A stretch of DNA of 64,000 bases from Rhizobium halophilum (GCF_021648825.1 NZ_JAKJHS010000004.1:124001-188000); one strand, 5' to 3'; shown: positions 7,799 to 20,113, counted from the first letter of the stretch. The notes: a model not told the origin generated them from the letters alone. Numbers and translations: made by a program.

Positions 7799-8620
7799 TC
7801 AGTGTTTCAGCCCGAGCACGTCGAGCATGTCGTAAAATCCCGGCTTCTTGTCACGCCCCCAAAGGGCGGCAGCAACAGCACCGCGAGCAAAGATCGAGCG
7901 GTCGCGCGCGCTGTGCGATAGGGTGACCAGTTCACCTTCGCCAGCAAAAAGCACGGAGTGGTCGCCCACGACGGAGCCGCCTCGAAGCGTTGCGAAGCCG
8001 ATGGTCCCAACTTCGCGAGCCCCCGTATGCCCGTCTCGCACCTTGACGGCATTGGCAGCCAACTGAACATTCCGACCGGTGGCCGCAGCCTCGCCCAGAA
8101 GCAGTGCCGTGCCCGAGGGTGCGTCGACCTTGTGCTTGTGGTGCATCTCCACCACCTCGATATCCCAATTCTCCGCAGGCAGCGCGCCCGCGGCCTGCTC
8201 CGTCAGAACACCAAGCAGATTGACGCCCAAACTCATGTTGCCGGACTTGATGATGCGGGCATGACGCGCCGCTGCCTCAAACTTGGCTTCATCGTCTGGC
8301 GAACACCCGGTCGTGCCGATGACGTGAACGATACGGGCCTGCGCGGCAAGACCGGCAAAGCTGATGCTGGACGCCGGGCTGGTGAAATCGACAACGCCGT
8401 CCGCGTCGACGAAAGCGCGAAGCGGGTCATGGGTCACCGCCACACCCGCCGTGCCTGCGCCGGCGAGTTCTCCCGCGTCGCGTCCAAGAAATAGCGAGCC
8501 TTCGCGCTCGATCGCAGCATGCAGCAGGACGCCCTCGGTTTCCCGGATCACCCGGATCAACGTCTGACCCATGCGACCGGCAGCACCAACGACAACGAGT
8601 TTCATAGGACTGCCGCTCAT
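7799..8620 (-). CDS. dapB: 4-hydroxy-tetrahydrodipicolinate reductase
   Basis: A 273-residue enzyme of lysine and meso-diaminopimelate synthesis. The N-terminal dinucleotide-binding motif [12 protein letters not shown] and the active-site segment [23 protein letters not shown] with its histidine and lysine residues are clear. The first ATG is kept because rhizobial homologues carry a few residues before MKLVVVG; an ATG five codons downstream is the alternative. It lies between an ABC exporter and gpmA on the same strand. Confidence 0.96.
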   Translation of the reverse strand: MSGSPMKLVVVGAAGRMGQTLIRVIRETEGVLLHAAIEREGSLFLGRDAGELAGAGTAGVAVTHDPLRAFVDADGVVDFTSPASSISFAGLAAQARIVHVIGTTGCSPDDEAKFEAAARHARIIKSGNMSLGVNLLGVLTEQAAGALPAENWDIEVVEMHHKHKVDAPSGTALLLGEAAATGRNVQLAANAVKVRDGHTGAREVGTIGFATLRGGSVVGDHSVLFAGEGELVTLSHSARDRSIFARGAVAAALWGRDKKPGFYDMLDVLGLKH

Positions 8621-8635
8621 GGGGTTGCTTTCATG

Positions 8636-10468
8636 TTACTGCAAAGGTTCCGGTGCCTGGAGATTGTTGAGGCGAGCGTAAAGACCGTCCTTGCGCTGCG
8701 CAAGCTCATCATGGGAGCCTTCCTCAACCACGCGGCCCTCATGCATGACAACGATCTTGTCCGCATTGACAACGGTTGAGAGCCGGTGGGCGATCACGAT
8801 CACGGTTCGACCGTTCATGGCCGACTCAAGTGCCTTCTGCACTGCTGCTTCCGACTCGTTGTCCAGTGCAGACGTGGCTTCGTCGAGAAGCAGGATCGGC
8901 GCATTGCGCACCAGGGCGCGAGCGATAGAAAGGCGCTGCCTCTGTCCCCCCGATAGCGTTACGCCGTTTTCGCCGACGGGCGTGTCATAGCCGGCGGGCT
9001 GCAACAGAATGAAATCGTGCGCATATGCGAGCTTTGCCGCTGCCTCGACCTCCGCATCCGAAGCGTCTGGCCTGCCATAACGGATATTGTCGCGGATCGT
9101 ACCTTCGAACAAATAGGGTTGCTGGGAGACATAAGCCAGGCAGCGGCGCAGGGAGAGTTTGGTGACGCGGCTGATATCCTGGCCGTCAATGAGGATGCGT
9201 CCAGCCGAGGGGTCGTGGAAGCGAGGGATCAGGTTGATGATGGTTGACTTTCCGGCCCCCGAAGGGCCGACAAGGGCAGTGGTCTTGCCTCCCTCCGCCA
9301 CGATGCTGACGCCTTTGATCACCGGCTCTTGGTTCGCATAGCCGAAGGTAACGTCCTGCATCTCCACCCGGGCTTGCGTGACGACAAGATCCCTTGCGCC
9401 TTGCGTGTCCCGCTGCAATGGCTGCATGTCGAGAAGATCGTAGATCATGCGGGCATTGACGACGGCGCGTTCCATCTGGACCTGTAGTTTCGCCAAGCGG
9501 CGTGCCGGATCATAGGCAAGAAGAAGAGCGGTGACGAAGGCGAAGAATGCGCCCGGGGGAACGCCGTCGTAGATCGAGCGGAACGCGGCATAAGCGAGGA
9601 CGCTGGAGATGGCGAGACCGGCGAAGGTTTCAGTCAGCGGAGCAGTACGCTCGGTCAACCGCGCGATCCGGTTTGCCCGTTTCTCCGCCTGGCCGATAAG
9701 TGTCTCCAGCTTCTGCTCCAGCACCCTTTCCATGGTGAAGGCCTTGACGATGGCGATACCTTGGATCGTCTCCTGCATGGCGCCCAGCACATGGCTGTTT
9801 AGCTCGATCGATTCTCGGGTTGCACTTCTAAGGCGCCGGGAAACATAGCGCAGGGCAAGCACGAGCGGCGGCGCGACCACGAAGACGATCAGGGTAAGCA
9901 CGGGATCCTTGCTGATCATCACGCCAATGAGGGCGATAAGCGTCAAGAAATCGCGCGCAGTGGATGTAACCGTCAGATTGAGAACGTCGCGAACCCCGTT
10001 CACGTTCTGGCTGATCTGGGCAGCAAGATGGGCAGAGCGAGCTTCACTGAAGAAGCCTACGGAAAGCGTCATCAGGTGGGTGTAGAGGCGGCGCTGGTAC
10101 CCTGCGACGATGTTGTTGCCGATCTTCGACAGAGTTACCGACTGCCCATAGGTGGCCAGGCCACGCAGGACGAAGGCGATGAAGATCGCTCCGCAGATCA
10201 GCCACACAATATCCGCGCGCTGATTGGCGAAGGCCTCGTTGACGACCGCTTCCATGATCCAGGCGGTGAAGGCGGTCGAAAGAGCCACGACGGCGAGGCA
10301 GAAAATTGCAAGGGCATAGCCGCGCACATGATCGCGACCATTCTCCGCGATAACGCGTTTCAGGACACTGGTGACAGTGCCCGAGTCCAAGTGTCGCTTC
10401 TTGTCTCTCGCTGAGCCCAATAAGGATGTCCCGTTGCCAGCCGGCCCTTCAGGGGGGGGCGGTTCCAC
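8636..10468 (-). CDS. MsbA-like ABC exporter, fused membrane and ATPase domains
   Basis: A 610-residue half-transporter that would work as a homodimer in the inner membrane. Six membrane segments occupy about residues 50-340, followed by an ATPase domain with Walker A VGPSGAGKST, signature [16 protein letters not shown] and Walker B ILLLDEATSA. The family exports lipids, lipid A precursors, glycans or drugs; the substrate cannot be stated. The start is uncertain: the GTG at 10468 gives MEPPPPEG across a run of eight C on the coding strand, and any length change in that run would shift this start out of frame. A start further in is possible. Confidence 0.88.
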   Translation of the reverse strand: MEPPPPEGPAGNGTSLLGSARDKKRHLDSGTVTSVLKRVIAENGRDHVRGYALAIFCLAVVALSTAFTAWIMEAVVNEAFANQRADIVWLICGAIFIAFVLRGLATYGQSVTLSKIGNNIVAGYQRRLYTHLMTLSVGFFSEARSAHLAAQISQNVNGVRDVLNLTVTSTARDFLTLIALIGVMISKDPVLTLIVFVVAPPLVLALRYVSRRLRSATRESIELNSHVLGAMQETIQGIAIVKAFTMERVLEQKLETLIGQAEKRANRIARLTERTAPLTETFAGLAISSVLAYAAFRSIYDGVPPGAFFAFVTALLLAYDPARRLAKLQVQMERAVVNARMIYDLLDMQPLQRDTQGARDLVVTQARVEMQDVTFGYANQEPVIKGVSIVAEGGKTTALVGPSGAGKSTIINLIPRFHDPSAGRILIDGQDISRVTKLSLRRCLAYVSQQPYLFEGTIRDNIRYGRPDASDAEVEAAAKLAYAHDFILLQPAGYDTPVGENGVTLSGGQRQRLSIARALVRNAPILLLDEATSALDNESEAAVQKALESAMNGRTVIVIAHRLSTVVNADKIVVMHEGRVVEEGSHDELAQRKDGLYARLNNLQAPEPLQ

Positions 10469-10533
10469 GTGCAGCGGGTCTATAACGAGCGCTGGCCTCT
10501 TTGGCTAGTGCGGAGCGCGCGGCTGGACCAGCG

Positions 10534-11556
10534 TCAACGCGTCCAATGGCGCCCGTGGGTGGATATGCCGTAGGCGGATGGGGTCCGGGCATAGCTACCA
10601 AGCCCGGCAAGTGCGGCAAGCGGGTGCGTCACCACGAATGTCGGAATCTGGCGCAACAGATCCGAGTGTGGAGCCTTGTCCTCGAACGCCTGGCGGAACT
10701 CCGGTGCTTTCAGGGCCGGGATGATCCTCTGGGAAATCCCGCCCGCGAGAAAGACACCGCCCTTCGCCATGAAGATCAGGGCAAGGTCCCCCGCGAGCCG
10801 TCCGAGATAGGTAGCGAAAAGGGATATCGTCTCTGCCGCCTGCAGATCCCTGCCCGACTGCCAGCCAGCCGTCACGTCGGAGGGCAGGGCAAGCGTGGCT
10901 TCGACGCCGTCGGCAGCGCAGATCGCACGATAGATGTTCACCAGGCCGCGACCACATAGCAGTTGCTCTGCCGAAATCCGACCCTCGATTGGTTCCAGAT
11001 ATGGGAAGATCTCGAAATCGCGTTTCGACCGGGGGCCAACGTCCACGTGGCCGCCTTCGCCGGGCACCGGAAACCAGGTCTCTCGTGCGTGGACAAGGCC
11101 AGCGACGCCCAGGCCGGTACCGGGGCCCAACACCACGCGCGAAGCGATCATAGGTTCAGCGGGCTTGCCGATCTCCTGCCGGTAGTCCTCCGTCAAGCAT
11201 GCTGCAGCCAGCGCCTGGGCCTCGAAGTCATTCAGGACAAGGACGTCGGTGAATCCGAGATCGGCAATCAGTGATTGTGGTCTGACGACCCAGTCGCAAT
11301 TGGTGAGATCGATTTCATCTCCTTCGATGGGGCCAGCGACAGCAAGAATGGTCGACTTCGGCTTGACCGGCGTTTTCTCCAGCACGTCAACCCGGATCGC
11401 CTCATCGATGGTCGGGAAGTCTGCGGTTGCGACATTCGGGAACGAGATGGGCTCGGCTCCCTCGTGGAGCAGGATTGAGAACCGGGCGTTGGTGCCGCCG
11501 ATATCACCGAGCAAAATGGGAAAGGGCAGGCGTTGGTTTTCAGCGGCGTGACGCAT
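10534..11556 (-). CDS. glk: Glucokinase
   Basis: A 340-residue ATP-dependent glucokinase of the bacterial ROK-unrelated Glk family, phosphorylating glucose at C6. The phosphate-binding motif [13 protein letters not shown] lies at about residues 15-27, [11 protein letters not shown] holds the catalytic aspartate, and GEGGHVD is the sugar-binding motif. It lies directly downstream of mgsA on the same strand with a 24-base gap, linking upper glycolysis with the methylglyoxal bypass. Confidence 0.95.
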   Translation of the reverse strand: MRHAAENQRLPFPILLGDIGGTNARFSILLHEGAEPISFPNVATADFPTIDEAIRVDVLEKTPVKPKSTILAVAGPIEGDEIDLTNCDWVVRPQSLIADLGFTDVLVLNDFEAQALAAACLTEDYRQEIGKPAEPMIASRVVLGPGTGLGVAGLVHARETWFPVPGEGGHVDVGPRSKRDFEIFPYLEPIEGRISAEQLLCGRGLVNIYRAICAADGVEATLALPSDVTAGWQSGRDLQAAETISLFATYLGRLAGDLALIFMAKGGVFLAGGISQRIIPALKAPEFRQAFEDKAPHSDLLRQIPTFVVTHPLAALAGLGSYARTPSAYGISTHGRHWTR

Positions 11557-11580
11557 CAGTTCCAGCAGTGGTTCGTGCTT

Positions 11581-11952
11581 CTATTGGAAATCTATCAGTC
11601 GTTCGGCGGTGGCGCGGTTCAGCGCCATGGGAATATCGTAAACGGTGGCAAGTCGGGTCAAGGCTTTGACGTCTACATCATGCGGCAAGGACGTCAGCGG
11701 ATCGATAAAAAAGATCAGCATCTCGACTTCGCCCGTGGCAATCATTGCCCCGATCTGCTGGTCGCCGCCCAGTGGCCCGCTCTTGAGGCGCGTAACAGGA
11801 AGTCCGGGACAGGCATCCTGGATACGTCCGCCGGTGGTGCCGGTCGCGACAAGCCGAAATTTTGAAAGTGCCTGCTGATGCTGCCGCGCGAAGGCCACCA
11901 TGTCGTCCTTCTTCTCGTCGTGAGCGATGAGCGCGATGCAGGGAAGGGTCAA
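11581..11952 (-). CDS. mgsA: Methylglyoxal synthase
   Basis: A 123-residue enzyme converting dihydroxyacetone phosphate to methylglyoxal with loss of phosphate. The N-terminal [14 protein letters not shown], the phosphate-binding GTTGGRI and the signature [12 protein letters not shown] are all present. No ATG or GTG is available in frame before the conserved start, so initiation at the TTG at 11952 is required; the resulting length agrees with relatives to within a few residues. Use of a rare start suggests low expression, which would suit a toxic product. Confidence 0.93.
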   Translation of the reverse strand: MTLPCIALIAHDEKKDDMVAFARQHQQALSKFRLVATGTTGGRIQDACPGLPVTRLKSGPLGGDQQIGAMIATGEVEMLIFFIDPLTSLPHDVDVKALTRLATVYDIPMALNRATAERLIDFQ

Positions 11953-12033
11953 GGCAAGGTCCCGCGGCTTATGAAATCGATGTGCCGCTTCTATAGCGGC
12001 GTGATGCCGTTGGAAAGTGGAGCGCCCGCAGCC

Positions 12034-13074
12034 TTAGTCAAACGGCCTCTGAAGTGGCATTGGTCCCTGCTCAGGCAAAGGCTGAGAAGCTTCCTGGATG
12101 ATCGTCTCGATGTTCTGGACAGGGGGCGCCGTGGCTGCCGGTGACGAATAGGCGGCCATAGTTGCTTCGGTAGACGCGGCAGCAGGCGCGGCGAGCACGG
12201 CAGCACAAGCCTTCGGAAGATCGGACAGCATCACCTGGCGCGGCTTGACCGGCTTTGCGTTCGGATCCTTCTTCGGCTTTGCCCACGGCTCGTCGGTGAA
12301 CCACCAGGCGAGCGACTTGTCGCAGCCGTCCCCTTCGCCCACCCGCGCCTGCGGCTTGCAGTTACTCGCTCCTGCAGGGCAGCCGAGGCGGATATGGAAG
12401 TGCTCGTCATGCCCGTAGATCGGCCGGACCTTGCCGAGATTGGAGCGGTCGCCGCGCCAGGTGTCGCAGAGCTTCTTCTTGATCGCCGGGTTGACGAAGA
12501 CCCGCTCCACCTGCGGGTAGCTCGCCGCCTGCATCACGACCCGCGCATGGGTGTCACTCCAGCGCCTGGAATCGACAGTCAGGAACTTGCTCTTGTCGAG
12601 CATGGATGTGAAGGGCATGTCCTCGCGCTGTTGCGGCGAAAGCGGCGTGGCTGGCTTGGGCGTGAACCAGACATCGGCGTCAAGGCCGATCTGGTGCGAT
12701 GCATGGCCGAAGAGCATCGGGCCGCCCCGCGGCTGCGAGATGTCTCCTACCAGGATGCCAGATCCCCAGCCCAGAGCGGCCGCATCCACTGAGAAGCGCT
12801 CCAGTAGCGCGATCAGCTCCGGATGGCCCCAGCGACGGTTACGCGAAAGCCGCATCGCCTGCCACGTCACTCCATCCGTCGCAAGAGCGACAGCTCCCGC
12901 CATGCATCCCTTGGCATACGATCCGATCGGCGCAGCGGCGCTTTGGCTCGGCCGCTTGGCCGCACCAAAAAGCTCCTTGGCCGGCTTCGTCTCCGCTGCG
13001 ACCCCTCCCGCGAATGCAGTCATCCCCAAGCCTGCTGCCAGAATCTGGGTACTCATTCTTTTTGTGCTGCGCAT
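12034..13074 (-). CDS. mepA: Penicillin-insensitive murein endopeptidase MepA
   Basis: A 346-residue periplasmic LAS-type metallopeptidase that cuts D-alanyl-meso-diaminopimelyl cross-links in peptidoglycan. A signal peptide occupies about the first 27 residues, ending GGVAAETK. The zinc site is visible in GHASHQIGLDADVWF and the later GHDEHFHIRLGCP segment. The C-terminal 60 residues are alanine- and proline-rich and of no known function. It is divergent from the yejA gene across 176 bases. Confidence 0.93.
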   Translation of the reverse strand: MRSTKRMSTQILAAGLGMTAFAGGVAAETKPAKELFGAAKRPSQSAAAPIGSYAKGCMAGAVALATDGVTWQAMRLSRNRRWGHPELIALLERFSVDAAALGWGSGILVGDISQPRGGPMLFGHASHQIGLDADVWFTPKPATPLSPQQREDMPFTSMLDKSKFLTVDSRRWSDTHARVVMQAASYPQVERVFVNPAIKKKLCDTWRGDRSNLGKVRPIYGHDEHFHIRLGCPAGASNCKPQARVGEGDGCDKSLAWWFTDEPWAKPKKDPNAKPVKPRQVMLSDLPKACAAVLAAPAAASTEATMAAYSSPAATAPPVQNIETIIQEASQPLPEQGPMPLQRPFD

Positions 13075-13250
13075 GCCTGCTGTCGTCCCCGCAAATCACG
13101 TTGATCGATTTTACCGTGAAACCGGATTTTGGTGAAACGGAGATCGGCCGGCGGTGAAGCCAATGATAAATCGCTTGTGAGCGCCTTGGTCTGTATTTTG
13201 CCTGACTTTGCCCTATGCTCCGGGCAACAAGAACAGAAAAGGGGTCTCAG

Positions 13251-15089
13251 ATGAGTTTGAGCTGGCTGACGAGAAGTGCGATCATCACCCTTGCGACGGC
13301 GCTGCTCACCTTGCCTGGTTTGGCAGACGAACAACCGCAATGGCGTCACGGGATTGCCGTGATAGGCGAACCTGAACTGCCCGCAGATTTCAAGCACCTT
13401 CCTTATGTTGATACAGATGCCCCGAAGGGTGGCGAATTGCGGCTGGCAAGCGAAGGCACCTTCGACAACCTCAACCTTGTCATTGATCGAGGTGCGCCTG
13501 CCGCGGGGCTGGGCAACATCTATGATACGCTCCTCAAGCGGTCGGAAGACGAGGTGTTCGGCTCCTACGGGCTCCTGGCGGAGGCGGTGACCTACCCAGA
13601 TGATATGTCGTCCGCAACATTCCGTCTGCGCGCTGAGGCCAAGTGGGCAGATGGCGCCCCCGTCACAGTGGAAGACGTGATCTTCAGTATGGAGCAGCTG
13701 AAGCAACACAGCGCCTTCTATTCCGGGTACTACAGGCATGTATCTGGCGTGGAGAAAACCGGTGACCGCGAGGTGACCTTCCGATTCGACGAGAAGAACA
13801 ACAAGGAGTTGCCATCTATCGTCGGGGATTTTCCGATCTTCCCCAAGCACTGGTGGGAAGCAAAAGATGAAGACGGAAACGAAAGAGACATTTCGAGAAC
13901 GACCCTGAAGCCACCGCTGGGCTCGGGACCCTACAAGGTTGCCTCCGTGCAGCCCGGAGGAAAGATCACCTACGAACGGCGAGATGACTATTGGGGCAAA
14001 GACCTGCCTATCAATCTCGGCCAGTATAATTTCGGCACCATCAGCTATACCTATTTTGCGGATTCCGACGTGGCTTTCGAGGCCTTCCGTGCGGGGACGA
14101 TCGACTACCGGCGAGAAAACAGCTCCAGCAGCTGGGCTACCCGCTATGACTTCGATGCTGTCAAGGAAGGACGCGTGATCCGCGAAGCCTTGACAAACCC
14201 CTTCAAGGCGACCGGGGTCATGCAGGCCTTTGTGCCAAACATCCGCCGCGAGATCTTCAAGGATGCGCGTGTCCGGGAAGCGCTGAACTATGCGTATGAC
14301 TTCGAAAGTCTCAACAAAAACCTGGCGCATGGTGGGCTTAAGCGCGTCGATAGCTTTTTCTGGGGGACGGATCTCGCGTCTTCAGGTTTGCCGGAGGGGC
14401 GGGAGCTCGAGATTCTGAAGGAACTTGAGGATCAGGTTCCGCCAGAGGTTTTCACAAAGCCTTACACCAATCCGGTGGGCGGTGAGCCGGACAAGATACG
14501 GGAGAACCTCAGAACCGCTGTCGGCTTGCTCAAAGAAGCGGGATGGGAGCTGAGAGGCAATCGAATGGTCAATGTGCAGACCGGCGAGCCTTTGAGCTTC
14601 GAGATCCTGCTCAGCAGCGCCTCGCAGGAGCGGACCGTGCTGCCCTATGTTGCGAGCCTCAAGAGGATCGGCATTGATGCGCGGCTTCGCTCCGTTGACA
14701 CCTCCCAATACATCAATCGGGTCCGCAGCTTCGACTATGACATGATCTACGGGGTGTGGGCACAAACGATGAATCCCGGAAACGAGCAGATGGAGTACTG
14801 GGGAACAGAATCCGTCAACCGTGAAGGATCGCGAAACTACGCGGGCATCAGCGACCCGGCGGTAGACACCCTGATCCGGAAGATCGTGTTCGCAGCTACC
14901 CGTGAGGAGCAGGTTGCGGCTGTAAAGGCCTTGGATAGGGTTTTGTTGGCCAATCATTTCGTGGTGCCGATGTTCTATTCTGGAGAGGAGAAGATTGCGT
15001 ACTGGAACAGGATCGCTCACCCGGAACCACTGCCAGAATATGGGACGGGCTTTCCTGACGCCTGGTTTGCGCCACAGGCGGGCAATTAA
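13251..15089 (+). CDS. yejA: YejA-type extracellular solute-binding protein (family 5)
   Basis: A 612-residue periplasmic binding protein for the adjoining ABC importer. A signal peptide covers the first 25 residues (ending LPGLADEQP), followed by a family 5 peptide/nickel-type binding fold with YVDTDAPKGGELRLASEGTFDNLNL, which is typical of the YejA/microcin C group. The ATG at 13251, preceded by AGGGG, is preferred to an upstream start at 13215 that would place charged residues before the signal peptide. Relatives take up oligopeptides and peptide-nucleotide antibiotics. Confidence 0.9.
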   Translation: MSLSWLTRSAIITLATALLTLPGLADEQPQWRHGIAVIGEPELPADFKHLPYVDTDAPKGGELRLASEGTFDNLNLVIDRGAPAAGLGNIYDTLLKRSEDEVFGSYGLLAEAVTYPDDMSSATFRLRAEAKWADGAPVTVEDVIFSMEQLKQHSAFYSGYYRHVSGVEKTGDREVTFRFDEKNNKELPSIVGDFPIFPKHWWEAKDEDGNERDISRTTLKPPLGSGPYKVASVQPGGKITYERRDDYWGKDLPINLGQYNFGTISYTYFADSDVAFEAFRAGTIDYRRENSSSSWATRYDFDAVKEGRVIREALTNPFKATGVMQAFVPNIRREIFKDARVREALNYAYDFESLNKNLAHGGLKRVDSFFWGTDLASSGLPEGRELEILKELEDQVPPEVFTKPYTNPVGGEPDKIRENLRTAVGLLKEAGWELRGNRMVNVQTGEPLSFEILLSSASQERTVLPYVASLKRIGIDARLRSVDTSQYINRVRSFDYDMIYGVWAQTMNPGNEQMEYWGTESVNREGSRNYAGISDPAVDTLIRKIVFAATREEQVAAVKALDRVLLANHFVVPMFYSGEEKIAYWNRIAHPEPLPEYGTGFPDAWFAPQAGN

Positions 15090-15213
15090 GATGCTTGCGC
15101 AGCACAAGCCCAGCAGTTCCTTATGGTCAGGTGATTCGTCTCAATGAAAAGGACATGTGCTTGATTCTGAGACATACAGGCGGTGACGCAAAATCGACGA
15201 GTGATCGGGTCTG

Positions 15214-16293
15214 ATGGGTAGTTATATCCTCCGCCGATTGCTGCTGATGATCCCGACGCTGATCGGGATTATGGGCATATCGTTCCTGATTGTTCAGTTT
15301 GCGCCTGGGGGGCCGGTCGAGCAGATCATCGCACAGATTCAGGGTCAGGATACCGGTGACCGTTTATCCGGCGGCAGCGATTTGACGGCTCCGGTCGGCG
15401 GTGATGACGGACAATATCGAGGTGCCCAGGGCCTGGATCCCGAGTTCATCGCCAAGCTCGAGCAGCAGTTCGGCTTCGACAAGCCGCCACTGACTCGGTT
15501 CCTCGACATGATGTGGGACTATGTCCGCTTCGACTTTGGCGAAAGCTTCTTCCGCAACGCCTCAGTGATCGATCTGATCATCGACAAGCTGCCTGTTTCG
15601 GCTTCGCTCGGCTTCTGGATCCTGATCATCTCATATCTGATCTCCGTTCCGCTCGGTATTCGCAAGGCCGTGAAGGATGGCTCGGCCTTCGATGTGTGGA
15701 CGTCGGGCGTGATCATCGTCGGCTATGCGGTGCCGAGCTTCCTGTTCGGCATCCTGCTGATCGTGCTCTTCGCCGGCGGCTCATTCCTGGATTGGTTTCC
15801 GCTGCGTGGTCTGGTGTCGGAAAACTTTTCCCAGCTCTCCTGGTGGGAGAAGATCATTGACTATTTCTGGCACCTGACGCTGCCGCTGATCGCTTTGTCC
15901 CTGTCCGCTTTCGCCACGACAACGCTGCTGACCAAGAACTCCTTCCTCGACGAGATCCGCAAGCAATATGTCACCACCGCCCGGGCCAAGGGCCTGCCGG
16001 AGCGACGCGTGCTTTATGGCCATGTCTTCCGAAACGCCATGCTGATCGTCATCGCCGGCTTTCCCAGCGCCTTCATCTCGGCCTTCTTTACCGGCTCCCT
16101 TCTGATCGAGAACATCTTCTCTCTCGATGGCCTGGGCCGCCTCGGCTATCTCGCCATCGTCAATCGCGACTACCCCATCGTCTTTGGAACTCTCTACATC
16201 TTCTCGCTGATGGGCCTCGTCGTCAGCCTGATCTCCGACCTGATCTACACCTGGATCGACCCACGGATAGACTTCGAGAGGAGGGACGTTTGA
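15214..16293 (+). CDS. yejB: YejB-type ABC transporter permease
   Basis: A 359-residue inner-membrane permease with about six hydrophobic segments, the first at residues 8-30. The C-terminal half carries the permease coupling loop around [22 protein letters not shown]. The extended periplasmic loop between the first two segments is usual for YejB relatives. It follows yejA after 124 bases in which I see no gene, and overlaps the next permease by one base (TGATG). Confidence 0.92.
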   Translation: MGSYILRRLLLMIPTLIGIMGISFLIVQFAPGGPVEQIIAQIQGQDTGDRLSGGSDLTAPVGGDDGQYRGAQGLDPEFIAKLEQQFGFDKPPLTRFLDMMWDYVRFDFGESFFRNASVIDLIIDKLPVSASLGFWILIISYLISVPLGIRKAVKDGSAFDVWTSGVIIVGYAVPSFLFGILLIVLFAGGSFLDWFPLRGLVSENFSQLSWWEKIIDYFWHLTLPLIALSLSAFATTTLLTKNSFLDEIRKQYVTTARAKGLPERRVLYGHVFRNAMLIVIAGFPSAFISAFFTGSLLIENIFSLDGLGRLGYLAIVNRDYPIVFGTLYIFSLMGLVVSLISDLIYTWIDPRIDFERRDV

Positions 16294-17438
16294 TGAACGC
16301 GCCCGCTTCGACCATGTCGGCTGAAAGCCTGCCCGCCAAGCGCCACTGGCTGTCGCCGACCAACCGCCGCCGGCTGCAAAACTTCAAGGCAAACAGGCGC
16401 GGCTACTGGTCCTTCTGGATCTTCATGGTCCTGTTTGTGCTCAGCCTTTTCGCTGAGTTCCTCGCCAATGACCGGCCGATCGTCGCCTCCTACAAGGGGG
16501 AGATCCTGTTTCCTGTCCTGGTGGAATACCCGGAAGAGAAGTTCGGCGGTTTTCTCGCCACCACCGACTACCGGTCTTCCTTCATCTCCAACGAGATCGA
16601 GGCGAATGGCTGGATGGTGTGGCCGCCGATCCGCTATTCCTACCTGACGGTAAACTCCAACATTCCGCACTCTGCGCCGACTGCCCCCTTCTGGCTGATG
16701 GACCCCGACCAGCGGTGTGCCGGCTATCCGCTCGGACAGGAGGATCCCGGCTGCATTCTCGGCAATCTCAATTGGCTCGGAACCGACGACCAGGCGCGCG
16801 ATGTCGCCGCCCGCATCATCTACGGCTTCCGGGTGTCCGTCCTCTTCGGACTTGCCTTGACCATCGCATCCGCCGTGATCGGCGTCACCGCCGGCGCGGT
16901 TCAAGGGTATTTCGGCGGCTGGACGGACCTGCTCTTCCAGCGCTTCATCGAGATATGGTCTTCGATGCCAGTTCTCTACATTCTCTTGATCATCGCCGCG
17001 ATCCTGCCGCCAGGCTTCTTCGTTCTGCTTGGCATCATGCTGCTCTTCTCCTGGGTGGGCTTCGTCGGCATCGTCAGGGCTGAGTTCCTCAGAGCCCGCA
17101 ATTTCGAGTATGTGAATGCGGCGCGGGCGCTTGGCGTTGGCAACTGGACGATCATGTTCCGTCACCTGCTGCCGAATGCCATGGTCGCTACTCTGACTTT
17201 CTTGCCCTTCATCCTTTCCGGCTCGATTGCGACCTTGACCTCCCTCGACTTCCTCGGATTCGGGATGCCGCCCGGATCTCCGTCGCTGGGCGAGATGATC
17301 GCCCAGGGCAAGAACAACCTGCAGGCACCGTGGCTGGGGCTGACGGCGTTCTTCACAATGTCCATCATGCTGTCGCTGCTGATCTTCGTTGGCGAAGCCG
17401 TTCGCGATGCCTTCGACCCTCGCAAGACGTTCGGGTGA
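16293..17438 (+). CDS. yejE: YejE-type ABC transporter permease
   Basis: A 381-residue permease partner of YejB. The N-terminal cytoplasmic stretch with SPTNRRRLQNFKANRRGYWS, a large periplasmic domain and C-terminal membrane segments with the EAA loop YVNAARALGVGNWTIMFRH fit YejE, including the LDFLGFGMPPGSPSLGEM signature. The ATG overlaps the yejB stop by one base, so the two permeases are translationally coupled. Confidence 0.93.
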   Translation: MNAPASTMSAESLPAKRHWLSPTNRRRLQNFKANRRGYWSFWIFMVLFVLSLFAEFLANDRPIVASYKGEILFPVLVEYPEEKFGGFLATTDYRSSFISNEIEANGWMVWPPIRYSYLTVNSNIPHSAPTAPFWLMDPDQRCAGYPLGQEDPGCILGNLNWLGTDDQARDVAARIIYGFRVSVLFGLALTIASAVIGVTAGAVQGYFGGWTDLLFQRFIEIWSSMPVLYILLIIAAILPPGFFVLLGIMLLFSWVGFVGIVRAEFLRARNFEYVNAARALGVGNWTIMFRHLLPNAMVATLTFLPFILSGSIATLTSLDFLGFGMPPGSPSLGEMIAQGKNNLQAPWLGLTAFFTMSIMLSLLIFVGEAVRDAFDPRKTFG

Positions 17439-17442
17439 CGCC

Positions 17443-19071
<1,629 letters not shown>

Positions 19072-19085
19072 GCAAAAGGACTGTC

Positions 19086-20039
19086 ATGCCTTCTTCTCCA
19101 GGTGCCCTTGTCGTCGATCTGAAGTTCGATCGACGGGAGATCGAGTCGGCGCTCCAAGGAGCGTTCCCTGGCCGCCAGGTCTTGCAGGCGTCAGACAAGT
19201 CCCAGGATCTCTCCCGTGCCGACTACCTCGTAGCCTGGAAACCGGACCCCGATCTTTTTGATCGGGCGCCCAACCTGAAGGTGCTGTTTTCCGGGGGCGC
19301 CGGGGTGGATCACCTACTTGCGATGCCGGATCTGCCGGAGATTCCGATCGTCCGATTTGTCGATGAGAGCCTCACGACTCGGATGAGCGAGTGGGTCGTG
19401 CTGCAGTGCCTGAGCCATCTGCGCCAGGTGCCGGCATATCTTGCACAACAGCGTGATCATCTCTGGCGCGAACTCTCGCAGCCGGAGGCGAAGGACGTCA
19501 CGGTCGGCATCATGGGCCTCGGCGTGCTCGGTCGTGATTCGGCTGTAAAGTTGAAGATGATGGGCTTTAACGTCCTTGGGTGGTCCCGAACGAAGAAGGA
19601 GCTCGAGGAAATCGAGACCTTTGCGGGCCATGAGCTTGGGACGTTCCTTTCTCGCACGGACCTCCTGGTAGGATTGCTACCCCTGACGCCGGATACCCGG
19701 GGCATCTTTGACAGAAGCCTGTTAGCGCGGCTGCGCAGGGATGGCGCCCTCGGCGGCCCCATCTTCATCAACGCTGGGCGTGGCGGGAGCCAGAACGAAG
19801 CGGATTTGCTTGCGTCCCTTGAGGAAGGAACCCTCCGCGGCGCTTCGCTGGACGTATTCGGGACCGAGCCGCTTCCGCCGGAGAGTAGGTTTTGGTCGTT
19901 GGAGAACGTGCTCATCACACCACACGCCGCGTCCGCGTCCGATGCCCGTGCCCTGTTTCGCCATGTGCGCTCTCAGATCAGCCGATTCGAGCAAGGGCAG
20001 CCGCTTGAGCATGTGGTTGACCGGACGAGCGGATATTAA
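19086..20039 (+). CDS. D-2-hydroxyacid dehydrogenase, GhrA-like
   Basis: A 317-residue NAD(P)-dependent 2-hydroxyacid dehydrogenase of the glyoxylate/hydroxypyruvate reductase A group. The Rossmann motif GIMGLGVLGRDSA lies near residue 140, the catalytic arginine in NAGRGGSQ, the glutamate region in FGTEPLPPES and the histidine in LITPHAAS. It starts 14 bases after yejF, so it is probably cotranscribed with the peptide importer. Glyoxylate or hydroxypyruvate is the likely substrate class; which one is not decided by sequence. Confidence 0.88.
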   Translation: MPSSPGALVVDLKFDRREIESALQGAFPGRQVLQASDKSQDLSRADYLVAWKPDPDLFDRAPNLKVLFSGGAGVDHLLAMPDLPEIPIVRFVDESLTTRMSEWVVLQCLSHLRQVPAYLAQQRDHLWRELSQPEAKDVTVGIMGLGVLGRDSAVKLKMMGFNVLGWSRTKKELEEIETFAGHELGTFLSRTDLLVGLLPLTPDTRGIFDRSLLARLRRDGALGGPIFINAGRGGSQNEADLLASLEEGTLRGASLDVFGTEPLPPESRFWSLENVLITPHAASASDARALFRHVRSQISRFEQGQPLEHVVDRTSGY

Positions 20040-20113
20040 GAAGCCGGAACCTCTTCGCAGCACGGTCGTTCCTTTGCAACAAGGGCGGTTCGGCCGCCTA
20101 GAGGAGCGAAAAC

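Noticed and set aside
13053..14330. Long frame on the minus strand opposite yejA
   Set aside because: A shadow of the third-position GC bias of the real gene; no recognisable protein family.
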